Source: Bacteroidota bacterium
GTDB lineage: Bacteria; Bacteroidota; Bacteroidia; Chitinophagales; Chitinophagaceae
DNA length: 64,000 nucleotides
Direction of reading: 5' to 3'
Assembly (NCBI GenBank): GCA_029558715.1
Contig: JAKQEA010000052.1
Span: 62,001-126,000, forward strand
In this document: piece after piece, positions 26,163-36,481 of the stretch
Layout of the letters: every line of letters starts with the position of its first letter
Numbering within the stretch: position 1 is the stretch's first letter
Translations under genes and position numbers: made by a program
The notes under the pieces: model-generated
The model's database searches: none
The model's input: the letters and a program-made list of their open reading frames with translations, nothing else
Told to the model about the DNA's origin: nothing

Positions 26163-27143
26163 ATGCTTTTGCCCGGCACACAAATGCATGTGATAACCTT
26201 CCTGTTTATCTGTATAGAAACAGTCATACTTTTATATCTGGTTATTTACCGCCTTGCAAGGCCCGATGATAAATCAACTCTTCTTAACATTATTCTTATC
26301 CTGCTGCTCATTTTATATAATGCAACTGGCGGGCTTTTACCTGACGCCGATCTTCCAGGTTCCTATTTTGTACAAACCTCAACAGCTTATGCAACAGGAT
26401 TTATTACTCCCTGCTATTTTCCATATTACGTTTATAACTCCTTTGCACTTGAAAAAATGAAGTTTCATGCCTATCGGGGTGTGATTCTATTTCTCATTTT
26501 ACCATACGTTTTGTTTGTAATAATATTTGTAAGTTCCGGCAATCTGGATACAGCAAAAAACCTACTTGTAATACCTGTTGGTTATGCGCTGTGGGTAATT
26601 ATAACCTTAATTGGCGCTGTTAAGTTTAAGTATCATAATAACTTTCGCCCCAGGGTTGCCAAGGAAGAAATAGCAGTGCTATTTCTAAGCCTTACCCCGT
26701 GGGTAGGCTTACCTGTTATTGATTATTTTAATTGGGGACAGCCTGTAGAAGCCACAACTACAAATACCGGTTTTCTTTTATTATTGGCATTACAACTAAA
26801 ACAACATATAGTAAGGTTAAGGGAAGAACATGAAAGGTTGATTGATTCGGAAGAAAAATTATTAAAATGGAATGAGCAATTGCAGGAAGAAGTTGAAAAA
26901 CGAACACAGGAACTGGAAAAACTGAGCCGTGAAGAACGATTGTCACAAAATTGCAAGAAGTTTCGCCTCACAACCCGTGAAATTGAAATTGCCTTGCTGG
27001 TATATAAAGGGTATTCGCATAAACAAATTGGAGAGATATTATTTATAGCCGAAAGGACTGTTGCCAAACATGTTCAGAATATATTTGAAAAGGCACAGGT
27101 CTCTAACCGTTTAGAACTCAGCCGCAAGTTGGATATGGTATGA
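26163..27143 (+). CDS. Membrane-anchored LuxR-type transcriptional regulator
   Basis: This 326-residue protein has about seven hydrophobic segments in its first 215 residues, then a charged coiled coil (about 215-260, rich in Glu/Lys/Leu) and a C-terminal LuxR helix-turn-helix (about 265-320) with LTTREIEIALLVYKGYSHKQ and IAERTVAKHVQNIFEKA. The layout suggests a receptor that passes a signal from the membrane straight to DNA. No ligand domain is recognised. ATG 26163 is preferred because the upstream TTG (26133) overlaps the GNAT gene. It stands just before the conjugation regulators, so it may tie transfer or cargo expression to an outside signal. Confidence 0.78.
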   Translation: MLLPGTQMHVITFLFICIETVILLYLVIYRLARPDDKSTLLNIILILLLILYNATGGLLPDADLPGSYFVQTSTAYATGFITPCYFPYYVYNSFALEKMKFHAYRGVILFLILPYVLFVIIFVSSGNLDTAKNLLVIPVGYALWVIITLIGAVKFKYHNNFRPRVAKEEIAVLFLSLTPWVGLPVIDYFNWGQPVEATTTNTGFLLLLALQLKQHIVRLREEHERLIDSEEKLLKWNEQLQEEVEKRTQELEKLSREERLSQNCKKFRLTTREIEIALLVYKGYSHKQIGEILFIAERTVAKHVQNIFEKAQVSNRLELSRKLDMV

Positions 27144-27267
27144 ATTGCGTAGTTCATATTTTTTTCATAAATAGTCATTTTTGAGTAGGGAAATAGTAAG
27201 ATATACGTATGGAAAAAGGCGTATGATTTGATAATTGGTAAGGTATGCGGTAACCAAACCAATTAGT

Positions 27268-28476
27268 ATGAAAAAAAGTGCGAATGGAATTGCAGAAAAG
27301 AAGCTAAACGATGTTTTAAATTTCAGGTCTGCTACTGAGCTATTGCAGGAATGGGATAATTCAGTAAGTGATATTTTGCTGATAAATAATGCTGATACCA
27401 AGGGGCATCTTACAATTACAGTAGCACAAATGTTATCAGGACAAACCAATTTATGCGAAGGCATACAACGCCTGATTTTAGATGAGATGATAGGAACAGC
27501 AGGTGCAAGAGATAAGGAGCAGTTTATCAGAATGGTGCAGCTTATGGTAACACGGTTGCTTGATAAGGTTTCGTCAGTAACCGAAAATATGTTACCACCC
27601 CAGGAACAAGAAGTACTTACGGCGCTTACTCAGATGTTATTACAGACAATTTATTTCACCCAGGAATTTTTTGGAACCTATTTTGATAACAATGGAAAGA
27701 TACCGGCGTTTTTATGCAGTATCTACAGGAAAGAAATTGTAAAACTTGGCGAAAAGTTTAGCGATGCGATTAGCCAATTACAGGATGTAAATCCAGCTCT
27801 TATTCAACTGATAAACGAACATTTTTCTGATGCTGTTTGGACTGACAGAAAACACTGCAGCTATAAACATTTTCATTACGAAAGGGAATTATTGCAACAT
27901 TTGCTGAAAGAAAATAAACCGACTGATATTTCGCTAAGGGGGTTGTTGTATTATTTCAATTTCAATTGTTCTTCTTTTGTTATTTACGAATTTGAGAGAT
28001 TGATAGAATTGGTAACTCAACTTCAAACAAAGTCAGAAAAGATAAGTGCTTTGAGAACCGAATTGAAGATAATCAACCAACTTCCGGCAAGACTAAATTA
28101 CAGCTATGATGAAGATATGCCTTCATTGAGAGAACAAGTAAGCACCTGGATTGAGGAAGAAATAAGATATTGTGAAGCAGGGCATTTTATTCAGGTACCC
28201 GCAAATGCAAATGGAGAAATCGAAAATAAAATACATACAACATTCTCCGTTGCAAAACTAAGTTTACTGATACGTTTACTCGTTGTAGATAAAATAATCA
28301 TCAACAGAACAATTGCACCCATGCTGAAAACAGTTTCAAAAATATTCAGCACATTACAGCGGGAAGAAATTTCATTTGGAAGCTTAGAAACAAAATATCA
28401 TGCACCCGATAAAGCTACCATTGCATTAATGAAGGAAATGCTGCAAAAATGGATTGTTATTCTCGGCAAGTTGTAA
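27268..28476 (+). CDS. RteC-like regulatory protein of the conjugative element
   Basis: This 402-residue, mostly helical cytoplasmic protein has a C-terminal third resembling RteC of CTnDOT-type elements. Features are FSVAKLSLLIRLLVVDKIII (about 326-345) followed by REEISFGSLETKYHAP (about 368-383). RteC activates excision genes in CTnDOT. The N-terminal half (helices around LNFRSATELLQEWDN and ILDEMIG) is unrecognised. ATG 27268 is chosen over TTG 27235. Its 3' end overlaps the convergent small ORF at 28457 by 20 nt. Position before the XRE gene and transfer operon supports a regulatory role; the family match is from memory and moderate. Confidence 0.5.
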   Translation: MKKSANGIAEKKLNDVLNFRSATELLQEWDNSVSDILLINNADTKGHLTITVAQMLSGQTNLCEGIQRLILDEMIGTAGARDKEQFIRMVQLMVTRLLDKVSSVTENMLPPQEQEVLTALTQMLLQTIYFTQEFFGTYFDNNGKIPAFLCSIYRKEIVKLGEKFSDAISQLQDVNPALIQLINEHFSDAVWTDRKHCSYKHFHYERELLQHLLKENKPTDISLRGLLYYFNFNCSSFVIYEFERLIELVTQLQTKSEKISALRTELKIINQLPARLNYSYDEDMPSLREQVSTWIEEEIRYCEAGHFIQVPANANGEIENKIHTTFSVAKLSLLIRLLVVDKIIINRTIAPMLKTVSKIFSTLQREEISFGSLETKYHAPDKATIALMKEMLQKWIVILGKL

Positions 28477-28693
28477 AGCTATCTGCTTCAGCTTTATACC
28501 CATTCTTATTCAGATACTTTACCAGTTCATCATAATGATGATAGGTGAAGCCGACCAATTTCAGGAGATGGCTCAACCGCCATGCTAGTAGGTCCTGCAG
28601 ATTGCGGAAATGTAATTGCTCACACATTTGCATAAACTCAGCAGATAGTTGATGTGTGTTTATTGGCTTGAAAAGAAAGTCTGCATTGTTCAT
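28457..28693 (-). CDS. Small hypothetical helical protein
   Basis: This 78-residue ORF on the minus strand begins at ATG 28691-28693. The C-terminal part (LQDLLAWRLSHLLKLVGFTYHHYDELVKYLNKNGY) is written here only to point out its likely helix-hairpin-helix character, seen at about residues 35-69 and reminiscent of the RNA polymerase alpha C-terminal domain. Hydrophobic spacing and codon use look genuine. It is divergent from the XRE regulator at 28787 and overlaps the end of the RteC-like gene by 20 nt. The function is unknown; a small DNA- or polymerase-binding regulator is possible. Confidence 0.5.
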   Translation of the reverse strand: MNNADFLFKPINTHQLSAEFMQMCEQLHFRNLQDLLAWRLSHLLKLVGFTYHHYDELVKYLNKNGYKAEADSFTTCRE

Positions 28694-28722
28694 ATTTCCC
28701 AAATAAGCTAAAAGTTGTCAAC

Positions 28723-28742
28723 TGCGGTCTTATTAGGCCGCA
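28723..28742. promoter_or_regulatory. Inverted repeat between divergent small genes
   Basis: TGCGGTC and GGCCGCA form a 7-bp stem with one G-T pair around a 6-nt loop. It lies 45 nt before the XRE gene and 30 nt before the start of the divergent ORF, where a repressor operator would be expected. Confidence 0.35.
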
Positions 28743-28786
28743 ATTATTATGCCCAAATAGGTCAATTTGCTGCTATCTAAGCGTTT

Positions 28787-29023
28787 ATGATAAGGCAAAG
28801 CGACAAGGCAAACCTGAAAAAAATGGGGAACCACATCAAAAGACTGCGGGAGGCTAAAAAACTCAGCCTGCGGGAATTGTCGTATGCCTGCGATATTGAT
28901 AATAGCAAGATTTCAAAGATTGAGAAGGGCCAGGTCAATATCACCTTTACAACCATACTGCAACTGGCAAAAGCTTTGGAAATTGAACCATCGCAACTGC
29001 TCATGACAAGTTTTGATTTGTAA
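28787..29023 (+). CDS. XRE-family (Cro/CI) helix-turn-helix regulator
   Basis: This 78-residue protein is a single HTH_3 domain: GNHIKRLREAKKLSLRELSY and KISKIEKGQVNITFTTILQL form helices 2-4 of the fold, with the recognition helix at about 41-52. It begins with ATG at 28787. Single-domain XRE proteins commonly control mobile element genes, and this one is just upstream of the transfer operon. The inverted repeat at 28723-28742 may be its operator. It is likely a repressor of transfer or of the divergent small gene; there is no effector domain. Confidence 0.85.
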   Translation: MIRQSDKANLKKMGNHIKRLREAKKLSLRELSYACDIDNSKISKIEKGQVNITFTTILQLAKALEIEPSQLLMTSFDL

Positions 29024-29160
29024 AATTTCGATTCCGGTTTTCCCCTCTCAGCCAAAAGGTAGTCCTACTTCACTTATTGATATTCTCACTGTTTTGGAAA
29101 TGTTTTTGTACTATATCATTCAAACAAAAAGCATTTTTCAAAGTCAAAATTCATTTGTCT

Positions 29161-29616
29161 ATGCTACTATCAATCTCCTGGAGCCAATACATTTCAACAA
29201 TCATTTTCATGTTGGTATGCTATTATGTTTATGTAGGTTACAAATTTTACAGGTGGGAATTGTTACACCTGATTGGGATAAATAAAGTAGAACCCGCTGT
29301 TACTGCCATTCCTGTAGAAGAATTCAAAGCCAAATTGGTTTCTGAGACTCATGAAGAGTTTTTGCCTAAAGTTTCTGCTCATAATGCTACAGAAGCATTC
29401 AGCGATGAAATAAGGGCTTACCTGTCGGGTACGGCAGATTCGATGCCATCAAAGAATGAACTACTAAACTCATTGCAGGCTATTGTTGCTAAATACCCGG
29501 CGACAAATCTTTCCGGGCATAACAATAGCCTGCACCAATTTATCCTTACAGAAACGGAGGCAATACATCCGGGAGTTATCACACTGGACGACTTGCATGT
29601 TATTTTCTCCGCCTGA
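29161..29616 (+). CDS. Hypothetical membrane-anchored protein upstream of traE
   Basis: This 151-residue protein has an N-terminal membrane helix (YISTIIFMLVCYYVYVGYKFY) followed by a soluble acidic domain with no recognised family. ATG 29161 is chosen because the upstream part of the open frame lacks coding character. Such a gene is often seen immediately before the DUF4134 gene in Bacteroidota elements. A strong terminator-like hairpin (29625-29687) separates it from traE. It may be a regulatory or assembly factor for transfer, but this is inference from position. Confidence 0.6.
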   Translation: MLLSISWSQYISTIIFMLVCYYVYVGYKFYRWELLHLIGINKVEPAVTAIPVEEFKAKLVSETHEEFLPKVSAHNATEAFSDEIRAYLSGTADSMPSKNELLNSLQAIVAKYPATNLSGHNNSLHQFILTETEAIHPGVITLDDLHVIFSA

Positions 29617-29624
29617 AAAACTTT

Positions 29625-29687
29625 GCTTCATGGTAATGGTAGATAAGTCAATGTGAGATGGTGAATTACCATGAAGCTTTTTTGATT
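29625..29687 (+). terminator. Long stem-loop with U-tract before traE (terminator or attenuator)
   Basis: GCTTCATGGTAAT (29625-29637) pairs perfectly with ATTACCATGAAGC (29665-29677) around a 27-nt loop and is followed by TTTTTT. It lies 8 nt after one gene and 34 nt before traE, so read-through here would set expression of the transfer operon. Confidence 0.75.
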
Positions 29688-29710
29688 GTTCAATCTTTAA
29701 ATAGTGTTGT

Positions 29711-30043
29711 ATGAAATGTGCAAAAGAGAAATTCTCTGCTTGTAACTGGTTCAGGAAAATCACGGCTACTTCCTTTTTATTATTATTTAAACTGCTTGCT
29801 GTGGCACAAGATGGTAATGCTGGTATCAATGAAGCAAACACAAAAGTGAGAAGCTACTTTGCTGCAGGCACCAATTTAATGTATGCAGTCGGCGCTATTG
29901 TTGGTCTCATTGGTGCAGTAAAGGTCTATCAAAAGTGGAACAGCGGCGACCATGATACGGGTAAAGTAGCAGCAGCATGGTTTGGAAGTTGCGTATTTCT
30001 TGTAATAGTAGCCACCGTTATCCGTTCATTCTTTGGTGTGTAA
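29711..30043 (+). CDS. traE: TraE-like DUF4134 conjugation protein
   Basis: This 110-residue membrane protein has a signal-like helix (SFLLLFKLLAVAQ, cleaved after about residue 33) and two membrane segments (LMYAVGAIVGLIGAVKVY and FGSCVFLVIVATVIRSFF). The stretch QKWNSGDHDTGKVAAAWFG (about 75-93) is the DUF4134 signature. The family is TraE of Bacteroidetes conjugative transposons and corresponds in size and topology to VirB2-like pilins. It begins the transfer operon. The next gene (DUF1896) starts 13 nt downstream, and the partner traF is displaced 6.4 kb away by the methylase-helicase gene. Confidence 0.88.
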   Translation: MKCAKEKFSACNWFRKITATSFLLLFKLLAVAQDGNAGINEANTKVRSYFAAGTNLMYAVGAIVGLIGAVKVYQKWNSGDHDTGKVAAAWFGSCVFLVIVATVIRSFFGV

Positions 30044-30056
30044 TAAAATTGAGTTT

Positions 30057-30551
30057 ATGCTTGACGAATTAGGAAACAAATTGCTTGAATACATCAGGGA
30101 GAATAATCCTGATGTGTTATTCCAGTTGGAACAGGAAGCCGGGCTTACGCAATATCTCAACCTAAAACTAAGTGAAGCAGCAGATTTAATTGAAAGGCTG
30201 AAGAAGGAGCGGCGGCCCGGCTACCTGGTTGAAAAAATCTGTTTAGACCAAATGACTGCCGACCTGCGGCCATCAAAGTACAATTACATCCGCACAGTAT
30301 TAAGCGAAGAGTTTGAAAAGGAATATTCACAGATGGTAGAAGCCGGGTTATTGCAATACGAGGTCATCAATATGGTGACCTATTGCCTTCCCATTTTTCA
30401 AGATTTACGGTTTTCAGAAGAAACAGCAGACAACAGGTTTACCAGGTATGCGATTGCCGGAATGATAAGTGAGTATTTGGTAAGTAACAGTGTGAATGAA
30501 AAAGTGAATGATGGGTTACAACAGTCAGCAAAAGCTCAGGGACAATATTGA
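30057..30551 (+). CDS. DUF1896 family protein
   Basis: This 164-residue protein matches the DUF1896 family found in Bacteroidetes mobile elements. Helical segments include [16 protein letters not shown] and [18 protein letters not shown], with [16 protein letters not shown] in the middle. It is probably cytoplasmic. ATG 30057 is preferred over a GTG at 30033 that overlaps traE. Its last 44 nt overlap the start of the methylase-helicase gene, which implies translational coupling and a joint job. No function is known for the family. Confidence 0.72.
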   Translation: MLDELGNKLLEYIRENNPDVLFQLEQEAGLTQYLNLKLSEAADLIERLKKERRPGYLVEKICLDQMTADLRPSKYNYIRTVLSEEFEKEYSQMVEAGLLQYEVINMVTYCLPIFQDLRFSEETADNRFTRYAIAGMISEYLVSNSVNEKVNDGLQQSAKAQGQY

Positions 30552-33500
30552 AGCAATCAGTACTGCACTCGAGCTGAAATCAGGGCTAAGTCCCACCAAA
30601 GAGCAAGCCGGGGTATTAAAGAAATACTCCGGCTTTGGCGGTTTAAAAGCTGTATTATTCCCGAATGCTTCTAAAGAGGAATGGATAAAACTGAAAGCAT
30701 CGAAGCAAGATTTGAGTTTGTACCCGCAGGTAATGGAACTGCATCAGTTGCTGCAAGAGCATTTAACTGATGAAGATTATAAAAAAGCAATTGATTCATT
30801 AAAGAACAGCATCCTAACCGCTTTTTATACTCCTGAAATAGTCCCGAAAATACTATTTGCTGTCTTAAAGGAAAAAGGCTTTGAGCCGAAAACGATTTAT
30901 GAACCCTCAGCAGGTGCCGGTATATTCATAGCAGAAGCAGCCAAAATATTTCCAAATTTAACCGGTATTGCTGCCGTTGAAAAAGACTTTCTCACAGGCA
31001 AAGTGTTATCAGCATTGAAAAATTCCGTTCCCGTTCCTGTTGAAGTTAAAATCAAGGGCTTTGAAGAAACAAGTAATGAACCGGAAGGAAAGTATGACTT
31101 GATTGTGAGTAATATTCCATTCGGTAATTTTCAGGTGAATGATGACTCAATTACCGATAAAGATTTAAAAGATAAAATTCACAACTACTTTTTTGCAAAA
31201 GGTCTAACTAAAATAAAGGAAGGTGGGTTGCTTGCTTATATTACTACTGATGGTTTCTTAAATAGTCCATCAAACAAAGCAGCAAGAGACCACCTGTTTC
31301 ATAATTCAAATTTCATCAGCCTTTCAGTTATGCCGGACAACCTGATGAAAGATACCGGCAACACGGAAGCTCCGTCACATCTTTTAATTGTGCAGAAACA
31401 AACAGGTAAGAATGATATCACTACTCATGAACAAAACTTGATTGCAACGTCTGAACAGCAGAATGAGTTTGGTGAGTATCATATCAACCGATACATCGTA
31501 TTACATCCCGAAATTATTTTGGGCAATGACATAAGGCCCGGAAAGAATCAATATGGAAGGGCTACTGAAACAATCTGGCAGAAAGGTGACATTAGCCAGA
31601 TTGCTGATAAACTTGCTGCAACGATAGGTGATGGAATCAATAAACGATTTAACAAAAATGCTTTTTCGCTCTCCGCCGCATCCGAAAAGAAATCTTCAGA
31701 CAAACTCCTTACTTACACAGCCATGCCGGAGAATAAAGCTGATGGCTCATCCGTGCAACTGGGCTTATTTGATGTCGCCCCTGCTGCTGCTATTAACCGG
31801 GCTAATGCCTATATCAATTCCTTAGATGAAACAGTGGTTGATAAAAAGACTGCAAGAATTTTAAACATCATCCGAACAAAAGAAAACCCTGAACATGAAC
31901 TACTGGTGATGATTACTGCGAAATCAGCAGCCTTTAAACAATACGTTTATAAGATTTACTCCAACGCTGATGAAATACAACCGGTGGTAAACTGGATGAA
32001 CGCTGCAGGTTTTCAGAATGAGTTGAAAGGATTATCAAATGTTCTCCAGAAATATGACCATGATTATTATAATGAAGGCGAAACTGTTTTTCATCTATCA
32101 CTTGGAAAAGATGAAAATGACATAATTCAGGATCCGAATACTTATCATAAGGAAGGAACGCTGATAGTGCATAATAACAGGGTTGGCTTTCTTTCATTTC
32201 TTTCAGAGGAAAATGATAAGCCTGTTTTCCTTCCTTCGCTGTACGAAAAAAAAGACCTGGCATTTTATCAGCAATACACTTCTGTAAGGAATAATTATCT
32301 GCTGCTGTCCGATAAGGAACTGAATGAAAAAAAAGAATATCCCGAACTAAGAAAAGAATTGAATGAAGCCTACGAAGCTTTGATTAAGGGTTACGGATTA
32401 TTAAACAGTAATTTGAACCGGCAGCGGATTTTAAAAGATGAAGCATTTGGTTTGATGATGCTTTCGTCATTGGAAAGAAAAGAAGGCGAACAGTTTGTAA
32501 AGGCAGATATACTGACTTCCTCTTTGGTTCGCAAGCAGGAAGCCTTCCATACGGCAGACCCTTTGGAAGCATTGGCAAAAAGCCTGAATGATAAAGGCAA
32601 GGTGGATATGGAATTTATTGCTGCGGCTACTGACAGTACTGAAGAAGAGGCTATCGTCAATTTAGGCAATCATATCTACCTCAATCCATCCACTCTCTCA
32701 TGGGAATCTGCCGACCAGTTCCTAAGCGGTAATGTAGTAGAGAAACTTCGTCGGGCTGAAGAGGTTGTGAATAATAACCCCGATAACGCACAACTGCTGC
32801 GAAGTATGCAGGCGTTAGAAAAGGTACAGCCTGAGAAAATTCCATTTGAGTTGCTGGACTTTAATCTCGGCGAAAGATGGATTCCATTAGATTACTATAA
32901 TCGTTTCGCCTCTCATCTTTTTGAATTAAATACGGAAATTGCCTACTTTGCTTCGGTTGATACGTTTAAAGTAAAACTTACTTCTTCCAATGCAAAGATT
33001 GACCAGGAGTATATGGTCAATCCAAAAGATGGCCGACGAATGTATGGCGATAAGTTGTTGGAACATGCTTTGGAGAATACTACTCCTTTGTTCACTTATG
33101 AAGTTGATTTGGGCGACAAAACAATCAGGGTACCGGATAATGATGCAATACAGTTAGGACATCAGAAAGTAGAAAGCATCCGCAGCAGTTTTTTAGCATG
33201 GCTGAAAGAGTTGTCCAACGAAGAAAAGAGATATTTAGAAACCCTGTACAATGAAACTTTCAATTGTTTTGTATTGAGGGATTATGATGGAAGCCACTTG
33301 CAATTCCCCAGCTTGGATAAAAGAAGATTGGGTATAGATGATTTGTACAGCTCACAGAAAAACTCCGTGTGGCGTATTGTACAAAACCGTGGCGCTTTGA
33401 TTGACCACGAAGTCGGTTTAGGTAAAACATTAACAATGGTAGTCGCATCCCATGAAATGAAAAGATTGGGTACTGCCACTAAACCTATGATATTGGCATT

Positions 33501-36000
33501 AAAAGCAAACGTAAGGCAGATAGCAGAAACCTACCGGAAGGCTTATCCCAATGCAAGAATATTAGCTCCCGAAGAAAATGATTTTACTCCGGCAAAAAGA
33601 ATAAGACTGTTTCATGAAATAAAAAATAATAATTGGGATTGCATTATTCTTACGCATGACCAGTTTGGAAAAATTCCCCAAAGCCCCGGAATACAACAAC
33701 AGATTTTTCAGGCTGAACTGGATAATATAGAAAGGGACTTATATACCATTAAAGATATGGGTGGTGAAATTTCACGTCGTATGCTGAAGGGCCTTGAAGT
33801 AAGAAAAAATAATCTTGGAGTTAAGTTGCAGGAAATTAAAAAAGCCATTGACGAAAAGAAAGATGCAGGCATCAACTTTAGAGATTTGGGAGTTGACCAT
33901 CTGTTTGTAGATGAAGCACACAAATTCAAAAACCTGACTTTTACAACAAGGCACACAAGGGTGGCAGGCTTGGGCAACCAGGAAGGAAGCCAGAAAGCAT
34001 TGAATATGCTATTTGCAATAAGGGAATTACAATCAAAATTCAATTCTGATTTGTGTGTAACGTTTCTTTCCGGCACCCCCATCAGTAACAGTCTTACAGA
34101 AATGTACCTGCTGTTTAAATATCTGCGGCCAAACGAAATGGAACGGCAGCGGATTGAAAACTTTGATGGCTGGGCGGCAGTGTTTGCAAGAAAAACTACC
34201 GATTTTGAATTTAGTGTTACCAATGAAATTATCGCCAAAGAACGGTTCCGCCACTTTATTAAAGTGCCGGAGCTGGCTTTGTTTTATAATGAGATTACTG
34301 ATTATAAGACGGCTAAACATATACAGCTTGATAAACCGGAATTGGATGAACAGTTGGTTAATATAGCCCCTACACCCGACCAGCAGGATTTTACTAAGAA
34401 ACTCATGCAGTTTGCTAAAACCGGTGATGGAAGTTTGATAGGGAGACCACCATTAACAGATGAAGAAGATAAGGGACGGATGTTGATAGCAACCAACTAT
34501 GCAAAGAAGATGGCGGCAGATATGCGGTTGATAGATTCCAATTTGTATGAAGACCATCCTAATCACAAGGTAAATGTATGCGCCAGGAAACTCGCAGAGA
34601 TTTATAAGGAAAGCATTGACAAAAGGGGGACTCAGATTGTATTTTGTGATATTGGCACACCTAAGCCTGATGAGTTTAATATCTATGATGCTTTGAAACA
34701 AAAGCTGGTTGAGGATTTTGATATTCCCGCTCATCATATCGCATTTATTCATGACTGGACAGACAGGCAAAAGCCAGAACTATTCCGTAAAATGAACAAT
34801 GGTGAAATAAGAATTTTATTAGGCAGTACAGAGAAAGCAGGCACCGGTCTAAATGTACAGGCAAAAGTAGTTGCTATGCATCATTTGGACATTCCCTGGA
34901 AACCTTCGGAACTGGAACAAAGAAATGGTCGTGGTGCAAGACAAGGAAATATCCTTGCTAAAAATGAGTATGATAATAAGGTAAAGAATTACATTTATGC
35001 AGTAGAGCAATCATTGGACAATTACAAATTCAACCTGCTAAAGAACAAACAAACCTTTATCAGCCAGATGAAAAATTGTGAGCTGAATGTAAGAACTATT
35101 GATGAAGGGGCAATTGACGAAAAAAGTGGCATGAACTTCAGCGAATACATCGCCATACTTTCCGGTGATACTTCGCTGCTGGAAAAATCCAAAATGGAAA
35201 AGAAGATTGCCGTCCTGGAAAGTCTTCGCAATGCACATCATAAAGAAGTTATTCGCTCAAGGTTTCAGTTCGAGAATCTGCAAAATGAAAAAGAGTCAAC
35301 GATTCAAACTTTAGTTAAACTAAAGCTGGATGAAGGTGCTTATAAAAAGGCATTGACTTTTGAAAAAGATGGAACCAAATCAAACCTCGTACAAATCATT
35401 GGCAGTAAATTAGCAGAACCGGAAGCTATTGGGCTCCATCTGATTCAGCTATCTGTCAACTGGAAGCCAAAGCCGGGTGAAGATGATATACTAAAAATTG
35501 GCACCCTCTATGGCTTTGATTGCATGATACGTCGCCAGAAAGAAACCTTTGAAAACAAAAGCCTGTTCGAATATCGCTATCAGAATATCTTCTTTGCCGA
35601 GAGTAAATCCACCGGCATTAAATACACCTGGAACCAGGGGCATATCAATATTGATAATCCTAAACTGGCCGCCCGGCACTTCCTGAATTGTATTGACAGG
35701 GTTATGGTGCTAAAAGAAAAATACAAGAGCAACCTGAAAGAACTGGAGCATAATATTCCCATGCTGGAACAATTAGTAAATAAGCCGTTTGAAAAGGAAA
35801 ATGAATTGGTACAGTTGAAGAAAGATGTAGCGAAGTTGGAAAGGGAAATAACAATTAAAATTCAGAAAAATCAGTTGCTAAAGGATGGTGTGAATGGTGC
35901 GGAAATAGATTTGAAGGAAACTCCTGTTGTTAAAATGGAGAAATCGCTCTTGCCGAAGAAACAACTAAATGATAAAAAAGCAAAAGGAGTTCGCTTGTAA
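30508..36000 (+). CDS. N6-adenine methylase/SNF2 helicase giant protein (DarB-like antirestriction candidate)
   Basis: This 1830-residue protein carries two enzyme modules. The methylase module has a SAM motif YEPSAGAG (131-138) and the catalytic NIPF (202-205), an NPPF variant. The SNF2-type helicase has motif [10 protein letters not shown] (966-974), motif II DEAH (1135-1138) and motif [11 protein letters not shown] (1472-1480). A charged coiled-coil end follows and stops in KSLLPKK plus a basic tail. Phage P1 DarB combines the same two activities and protects incoming DNA from restriction; similar proteins are known in Bacteroidota elements. Placement inside the transfer operon and the tail suggest action in the recipient. 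That function is inference. Confidence 0.8.
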   Translation: MMGYNSQQKLRDNIEAISTALELKSGLSPTKEQAGVLKKYSGFGGLKAVLFPNASKEEWIKLKASKQDLSLYPQVMELHQLLQEHLTDEDYKKAIDSLKNSILTAFYTPEIVPKILFAVLKEKGFEPKTIYEPSAGAGIFIAEAAKIFPNLTGIAAVEKDFLTGKVLSALKNSVPVPVEVKIKGFEETSNEPEGKYDLIVSNIPFGNFQVNDDSITDKDLKDKIHNYFFAKGLTKIKEGGLLAYITTDGFLNSPSNKAARDHLFHNSNFISLSVMPDNLMKDTGNTEAPSHLLIVQKQTGKNDITTHEQNLIATSEQQNEFGEYHINRYIVLHPEIILGNDIRPGKNQYGRATETIWQKGDISQIADKLAATIGDGINKRFNKNAFSLSAASEKKSSDKLLTYTAMPENKADGSSVQLGLFDVAPAAAINRANAYINSLDETVVDKKTARILNIIRTKENPEHELLVMITAKSAAFKQYVYKIYSNADEIQPVVNWMNAAGFQNELKGLSNVLQKYDHDYYNEGETVFHLSLGKDENDIIQDPNTYHKEGTLIVHNNRVGFLSFLSEENDKPVFLPSLYEKKDLAFYQQYTSVRNNYLLLSDKELNEKKEYPELRKELNEAYEALIKGYGLLNSNLNRQRILKDEAFGLMMLSSLERKEGEQFVKADILTSSLVRKQEAFHTADPLEALAKSLNDKGKVDMEFIAAATDSTEEEAIVNLGNHIYLNPSTLSWESADQFLSGNVVEKLRRAEEVVNNNPDNAQLLRSMQALEKVQPEKIPFELLDFNLGERWIPLDYYNRFASHLFELNTEIAYFASVDTFKVKLTSSNAKIDQEYMVNPKDGRRMYGDKLLEHALENTTPLFTYEVDLGDKTIRVPDNDAIQLGHQKVESIRSSFLAWLKELSNEEKRYLETLYNETFNCFVLRDYDGSHLQFPSLDKRRLGIDDLYSSQKNSVWRIVQNRGALIDHEVGLGKTLTMVVASHEMKRLGTATKPMILALKANVRQIAETYRKAYPNARILAPEENDFTPAKRIRLFHEIKNNNWDCIILTHDQFGKIPQSPGIQQQIFQAELDNIERDLYTIKDMGGEISRRMLKGLEVRKNNLGVKLQEIKKAIDEKKDAGINFRDLGVDHLFVDEAHKFKNLTFTTRHTRVAGLGNQEGSQKALNMLFAIRELQSKFNSDLCVTFLSGTPISNSLTEMYLLFKYLRPNEMERQRIENFDGWAAVFARKTTDFEFSVTNEIIAKERFRHFIKVPELALFYNEITDYKTAKHIQLDKPELDEQLVNIAPTPDQQDFTKKLMQFAKTGDGSLIGRPPLTDEEDKGRMLIATNYAKKMAADMRLIDSNLYEDHPNHKVNVCARKLAEIYKESIDKRGTQIVFCDIGTPKPDEFNIYDALKQKLVEDFDIPAHHIAFIHDWTDRQKPELFRKMNNGEIRILLGSTEKAGTGLNVQAKVVAMHHLDIPWKPSELEQRNGRGARQGNILAKNEYDNKVKNYIYAVEQSLDNYKFNLLKNKQTFISQMKNCELNVRTIDEGAIDEKSGMNFSEYIAILSGDTSLLEKSKMEKKIAVLESLRNAHHKEVIRSRFQFENLQNEKESTIQTLVKLKLDEGAYKKALTFEKDGTKSNLVQIIGSKLAEPEAIGLHLIQLSVNWKPKPGEDDILKIGTLYGFDCMIRRQKETFENKSLFEYRYQNIFFAESKSTGIKYTWNQGHINIDNPKLAARHFLNCIDRVMVLKEKYKSNLKELEHNIPMLEQLVNKPFEKENELVQLKKDVAKLEREITIKIQKNQLLKDGVNGAEIDLKETPVVKMEKSLLPKKQLNDKKAKGVRL

Positions 36001-36001
36001 A

Positions 36002-36367
36002 CTATTTGTTAGCATGTTGATTTTGCAACCTTTTATCCCAGATAAGCTGCATTATTATTTTTGTTTTGGGACTCATATAGTATGCCTTTATTCGCTTCAA
36101 ATTTTTTGAATCAATCTCACCCTTCATAAATTCTCCAGTCTCAATCAGAAACTTAGCATCAATATTCTTGCCTTTTGCTTTTACATGAAAATGAGGCGGA
36201 TTATGGTCGTTGCTGTAGATAAGAACCTCCAGATCATCAAGTTTAATGACCCGTTCTTTTTCAACTCTGTTTGGGTCTATAAGAAGCCTTTCGATAGTTG
36301 TGTCATCATAATTCATATAAATACTTAGCAAATCAGTCAATGCTCTCTCAAGTACGTTATCAGCCAT
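36002..36367 (-). CDS. DUF4160 domain protein, opposite to the transfer operon
   Basis: This 121-residue cytoplasmic protein carries the DUF4160 signature: LIYSNDHNPPHFHVKAKG (about 49-66) followed by DAKFLIETGEFMKGEI. Its N-terminus (1-45) is an unusual extension, because DUF4160 proteins are often about 80-90 residues. The family often occurs beside DUF2442 proteins in toxin-antitoxin-like pairs, but no DUF2442 partner is seen here. It is transcribed against the transfer genes, with its stop 2 nt from the methylase-helicase stop. It could be a late insertion or a regulator of the downstream genes. Confidence 0.75.
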   Translation of the reverse strand: MADNVLERALTDLLSIYMNYDDTTIERLLIDPNRVEKERVIKLDDLEVLIYSNDHNPPHFHVKAKGKNIDAKFLIETGEFMKGEIDSKNLKRIKAYYMSPKTKIIMQLIWDKRLQNQHANK

Positions 36368-36481
36368 ACAGATTAATTGTTTGTTTTTAGAAGACTATAA
36401 AGATACAATTAGGTTGTGCTACCTCCATCACTGCTAAAACTCAACCGCTGGCTAATTATTTGATACACTTTCAATACAAAA

